DNA of 26,930 nt from Magnetococcales bacterium (GTDB lineage Bacteria; Pseudomonadota; Magnetococcia; Magnetococcales; Magnetaquicoccaceae): assembly GCA_015228895.1 (NCBI GenBank), contig JADGCR010000005.1:1-26930 (forward strand), given 5' to 3'. The stretch's first letter is position 1. Every line of letters begins with the position of its first letter. The notes below the pieces were generated by a model that worked only from the letters and a program-made list of their open reading frames with translations, searched no databases and had not been told where the DNA came from. Shown piece by piece: positions 24,688 to 26,930 of the stretch. The position numbers and the translations under genes are program-made.

Positions 24688-26196
24688 CTACTCCCCGGTC
24701 TCGAACCAACCCGCCACTTCACGGGCTTCGATGATCAGCCGCTCCACCTCCTTGCGGCTCATGGCGTTGCCCAGAATCTCCAGCAGTTCGTCGGTGGCCA
24801 GATCGGCCAGATCATCCAGCTGGGCCACCCCCTTTTCCGCCAGGGAGATCACCATGGCGTCGTTCAAACCGCGCAATTGGGAAATGCGGGGATCGATGGA
24901 CAACGCGGCCTTGCGCTCTTCGGTTTCCAGGGCGGAATGGAGCAGTTGATCCCTGGCGCGGGTGCGCAACTCCTGGGCGATCTCCTCGTCGAAGCCGTCG
25001 ATGCCGGCCAACTCCTCCAGGGGGACGTAGGCCACCTCTTCCAGGGAGGTGAAGCCCTCCTGCACCAGCGAGGTCGCCACCTCCTCGTCGAGATCCAGCC
25101 GGGCCATGAACTCCTTGGCGATGGCGTCGAACTCCTCCACCCGGCTTTCCGCCTCTTCCCGCTCGGTGATGATGTCGATCTTCCAGCCGGTCAGCTCCGA
25201 GGCCAGACGGACGTTCTGCCCGCGCCGACCAATGGCGAGGGAGAGTTGATCCTCGTCCACCACCACCTTGATGCGGGATTCGTCCTCGTCCATCACCACC
25301 TTGATCACTTCAGCCGGGGCCAGGGCGTTGCAGATGAAAACCGCCGGATCCGGCGACCACTCGATGATGTCGATCCGCTCCCCCTGCAATTCGGTCACCA
25401 CTCCCTGCACCCGGGAACCACGAATCCCCACGCAGGCCCCGACCGGGTCCACATGGGAGTCGTTGGAACGGACGGCGATCTTGCTGCGAAAACCCGGATC
25501 CCGGGCCACGGCCTTGATCTCCACGATGCCGTCGTAAATCTCCGGCACTTCCATTTCAAACAGCTTGGGCACCATTTGCGGCACGGTGCGGGAGAGAATG
25601 ATCTGCGGTCCCCGCTGCACGTCCCGCACTTCGTGGATGTAGGCGCGGATGCGGTCCCCCGGACGGTAGTGCTCCCGGAACAGTTGATGCTCATGGGGCA
25701 GGAAAGCCGCCGCCCGTCCCAGGTCCACGTAGATGTTGTTCCGCTCCACCCGCTTGACCAGGCCATTCACCAGTTGTCCCTGGCGGTCGATGTACTCCTT
25801 GAAGACACTCTCCCGCTCCGCTTCCCGCACCTTCTGGACGATCACCTGTTTGGCGGTCTGGGCGGCGATGCGCCCGAACTCCATGGGCGGCAGCGGCTCG
25901 GAGAGGAAATCCCCCACCTTGGCGGAAGGATTGAGCTTCAGGGCGACGGCGTGGAGCATGTGGGTATCCGGTCCCTCGTACCCGGGGGCCTCCTCGGACT
26001 CCACCACTTCACGCAATTGATTGAGTTTGAACACACCGGTCTTGGGGTCGAAGAGCACCTGAATGTTTTTGTGCGCGCCGTATTTCCGTTTGGAGGCGGT
26101 ACGAATGGCGTCCTCCATGGCTTCGATGACAATCTCGCGGGGAATGCCCTTTTCCCTGGCCAGCTGTTCGGCAATCTGTAAAATTTCCACACTCAT
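24688..26196 (-). CDS. nusA: Transcription termination/antitermination factor NusA
   Basis: 502 residues, typical proteobacterial length. NusA binds RNA polymerase and nascent RNA to set pausing, intrinsic termination and antitermination. Order of parts: RNAP-binding N-terminal domain (1-130, EILQIAEQLAREKGIPREIVIEAMEDAI), S1 domain (about 135-200, LVNGLVKRVERNNIYVDLG), KH1 (about 230-285, VDPVGACVGIRGSRVQGVV), KH2 (about 300-350, LAIGRRGQNVRLASELTGWKIDI), and two acidic helix-hairpin-helix repeats (about 365-500). The second repeat pair shows that the C-terminal autoinhibitory region is kept. The ribosome site is weak and lies in a palindrome. Confidence 0.96.
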   Translation of the reverse strand: MSVEILQIAEQLAREKGIPREIVIEAMEDAIRTASKRKYGAHKNIQVLFDPKTGVFKLNQLREVVESEEAPGYEGPDTHMLHAVALKLNPSAKVGDFLSEPLPPMEFGRIAAQTAKQVIVQKVREAERESVFKEYIDRQGQLVNGLVKRVERNNIYVDLGRAAAFLPHEHQLFREHYRPGDRIRAYIHEVRDVQRGPQIILSRTVPQMVPKLFEMEVPEIYDGIVEIKAVARDPGFRSKIAVRSNDSHVDPVGACVGIRGSRVQGVVTELQGERIDIIEWSPDPAVFICNALAPAEVIKVVMDEDESRIKVVVDEDQLSLAIGRRGQNVRLASELTGWKIDIITEREEAESRVEEFDAIAKEFMARLDLDEEVATSLVQEGFTSLEEVAYVPLEELAGIDGFDEEIAQELRTRARDQLLHSALETEERKAALSIDPRISQLRGLNDAMVISLAEKGVAQLDDLADLATDELLEILGNAMSRKEVERLIIEAREVAGWFETGE

Positions 26197-26201
26197 AAAA
26201 T

Positions 26202-26214
26202 AACACCCGGTGTT
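26202..26214 (-). promoter_or_regulatory. Palindrome over the nusA ribosome-binding region
   Basis: AACACC (26202-26207) and GGTGTT (26209-26214) form a perfect inverted repeat around one base, between the rimP stop and the nusA ATG. Its GGGTG, about 8 bases before the ATG, is the only ribosome-site-like stretch, so pairing or a bound protein could limit nusA translation. The role is inferred. Confidence 0.35.
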
Positions 26215-26216
26215 GG

Positions 26217-26777
26217 CTAAAATTCAAAATCCAAATTGGCTTTGCTGATCATGCGCAACGGTACGCGTACCATCGTTTCCTGTGCAAGGAGCAAAACGGT
26301 ATCGTCCTCGACTCCCCGCAACACCCCCTTAAACTTTTTCCCCTGTTTGCCCTCTCCCCAGGGAATGGCCACATAGGTTTGAATCACGGCCAGCTTCCCC
26401 TGAAAGCGCACGAAATCCTCCCGTTTTTTCAGGGGTCGCGTCAAACCTGGAGAAGAGACTTCCAACCGGTACTCGCCGGGGATGAGGTCCTGCGCATCCA
26501 GAAGAGCGGAGAGGCGCTCGCTGACCGCGGCGCAATGGTCGAGGGTCAGGGAGGCATCCGGTTTTTCCACAAAGAGCCGCACCACCCGGGCTCCCCCTTC
26601 CGAGGCGACCTCCAGGTCCACGAGTTGACACGCTTCGGCACCAGCGGCTTCGCCAGCCAATTGCATCAGCCGGGTTTGAGTTCCGGACAAGGGGGTTTCC
26701 TGCATGTCGGACAAGGGAACATCGCCTTGAGAATGTGATTGAAAGCCGCCTGCTTTTCGTGGATTCTTCCTGCCCAT
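26217..26777 (-). CDS. rimP: Ribosome maturation factor RimP
   Basis: 186 residues from the ATG at 26777. RimP helps assemble the 30S subunit around S12/S19. The N-terminal alpha/beta domain (LMQLAGEAAGAEACQLVDLEV, then RVVRLFVEKPDASLTLDHCAAVSERLSALLD) leads to the signature YRLEVSSPGLTRPLKKREDFVRFQG. A C-terminal SH3-like barrel follows (KKFKGVLRGVEDDTVLLL). The first 25 residues (basic, Gly/Ser-rich) are not conserved in the family, and an ATG at 26705 is an alternative. The upstream ATG has no Shine-Dalgarno site because a terminator T-run occupies that place; it directly follows the stop of a 17-codon leader ORF. First gene of the operon. Confidence 0.9.
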   Translation of the reverse strand: MGRKNPRKAGGFQSHSQGDVPLSDMQETPLSGTQTRLMQLAGEAAGAEACQLVDLEVASEGGARVVRLFVEKPDASLTLDHCAAVSERLSALLDAQDLIPGEYRLEVSSPGLTRPLKKREDFVRFQGKLAVIQTYVAIPWGEGKQGKKFKGVLRGVEDDTVLLLAQETMVRVPLRMISKANLDFEF

Positions 26778-26831
26778 TCAACCAAAAAAGCCGGCAAAGC
26801 CGACTTTTCCAGAAACAGCACGATCAGTCAT
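26778..26831 (-). CDS. Putative 17-residue leader peptide, leaderless and coupled to rimP
   Basis: ATG at 26831 to TGA at 26778-26780 encodes MTDRAVSGKVGFAGFFG. The ATG lies 6 bases from the -10 box, so a transcript starting there would be leaderless or nearly so. The last third of the ORF covers the terminator stem and T-run (VGFAGFF), and its TGA is directly followed by the rimP ATG. A ribosome translating to the end would melt the hairpin and could restart on rimP, which otherwise lacks a ribosome site. A chance ORF of this length is possible; expression is not shown by sequence alone. Confidence 0.45.
   Translation of the reverse strand: MTDRAVSGKVGFAGFFG
26784..26806 (-). terminator. 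Intrinsic terminator/attenuator in the rimP leader
   Basis: On the minus strand AAGTCGGC pairs with GCCGGCTT (8 bp, one G-U) over a TTT loop, and the stem runs into TTTTTT (26784-26789). It lies only about 25-45 bases downstream of the predicted transcription start and 7 bases before the rimP ATG, so it would stop operon transcription unless disrupted. Its place inside a translated leader ORF suggests attenuation. Confidence 0.7.
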
Positions 26832-26836
26832 GGGGC

Positions 26837-26865
26837 ACTATAGGACCATTTTCAGCAAAAGCCAA
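26837..26865 (-). promoter_or_regulatory. Promoter of the rimP-nusA-infB-pnp operon
   Basis: On the minus strand TTGGCT (26860-26865, 4 of 6), a 17-base spacer and TATAGT (26837-26842, 5 of 6). It is the best sigma70-type match ahead of rimP, with a predicted start near 26831. Confidence 0.7.
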
Positions 26866-26874
26866 GGATATTTG

Positions 26875-26899
26875 AAAAATTTCCCGTACCCGCACGGGA
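26875..26899 (-). terminator. Possible weak terminator upstream of the operon promoter
   Basis: TCCCGT (26882-26887) and ACGGGA (26894-26899) form a perfect 6-bp hairpin with a 6-base loop; on the minus strand AATTTTT follows. It may end a gene that lies beyond the right edge. The remaining bases to 26930 show no recognisable gene. Confidence 0.35.
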
Positions 26900-26930
26900 G
26901 GGGCGCAAAAATGACGCGCAAGGGTCGCGA

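Noticed and set aside
1..26930. CRISPR arrays, tRNA or rRNA genes
   Set aside because: No regularly spaced direct repeats, cloverleaf with CCA end, or rRNA signature was seen on either strand.

Overview
The window is GC-rich chromosomal DNA from a proteobacterium. The rimP-nusA-ylxR-infB-ylxP-rbfA-truB-rpsO-pnp order, the YlxR-L7Ae fusion and the htpX-rpe-rsmB cluster look alphaproteobacterial-like. A magnetococcal-type lineage is possible, but the sequence alone does not settle the taxonomy.

Left part (1-6540): the 3' end of a pyruvate-phosphate-dikinase-like gene that stops after its phospho-histidine domain; a diverged 411-residue GAPDH-like dehydrogenase; an unrecognised 226-residue protein; and, convergent to these, an exported single-domain rhodanese. 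A gene-free stretch of about 750 bases follows. It holds a 277-bp IS630-type miniature element: 24-bp inverted ends, a TA duplication inside a CTAG target, and a transposase reduced to its two termini. After it comes a class II (B12-dependent) ribonucleotide reductase large chain of the split NrdJa type, with no NrdJb partner beside it.

Middle (6541-9875): a reduced Mu-like phage region. On the minus strand, in Mu order, are gam, a Mor/C-type activator and a DUF1804 gene. A LexA/S24-type repressor is divergent from gam across a 245-base control region that carries a strong promoter. No transposase A/B, lysis or virion gene is visible. A small cytosolic chemoreceptor-like protein (Rossmann domain plus minimal MCP hairpin tip) lies antisense between mor and DUF1804. 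The repressor lacks the serine nucleophile of its family.

Right of that (9873-16842): housekeeping genes. A TTG-started membrane-anchored metallophosphoesterase and anmK are on the minus strand; tyrS is on the plus strand, divergent from anmK; a TauE/SafE permease is on the minus strand, its stop codon abutting that of tyrS; then a tight plus-strand operon htpX-rpe-rsmB.

Right end (16843-26930): the whole minus-strand transcription/translation operon, from rimP to pnp, mostly coupled by 4-bp ATGA overlaps and closed by a clear intrinsic terminator. Its 5' end has a good sigma70-type promoter. The first AUG after this promoter falls at the predicted transcription start and opens a 17-codon leader ORF. 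That ORF runs through an intrinsic terminator hairpin and ends TGA-ATG against the rimP start, which suggests an attenuation or translation-coupled control device. A hairpin lies between rpsO and pnp, where E. coli has its RNase III/PNPase autoregulatory stem. The last 21 bases of pnp, stop included, are duplicated in tandem.
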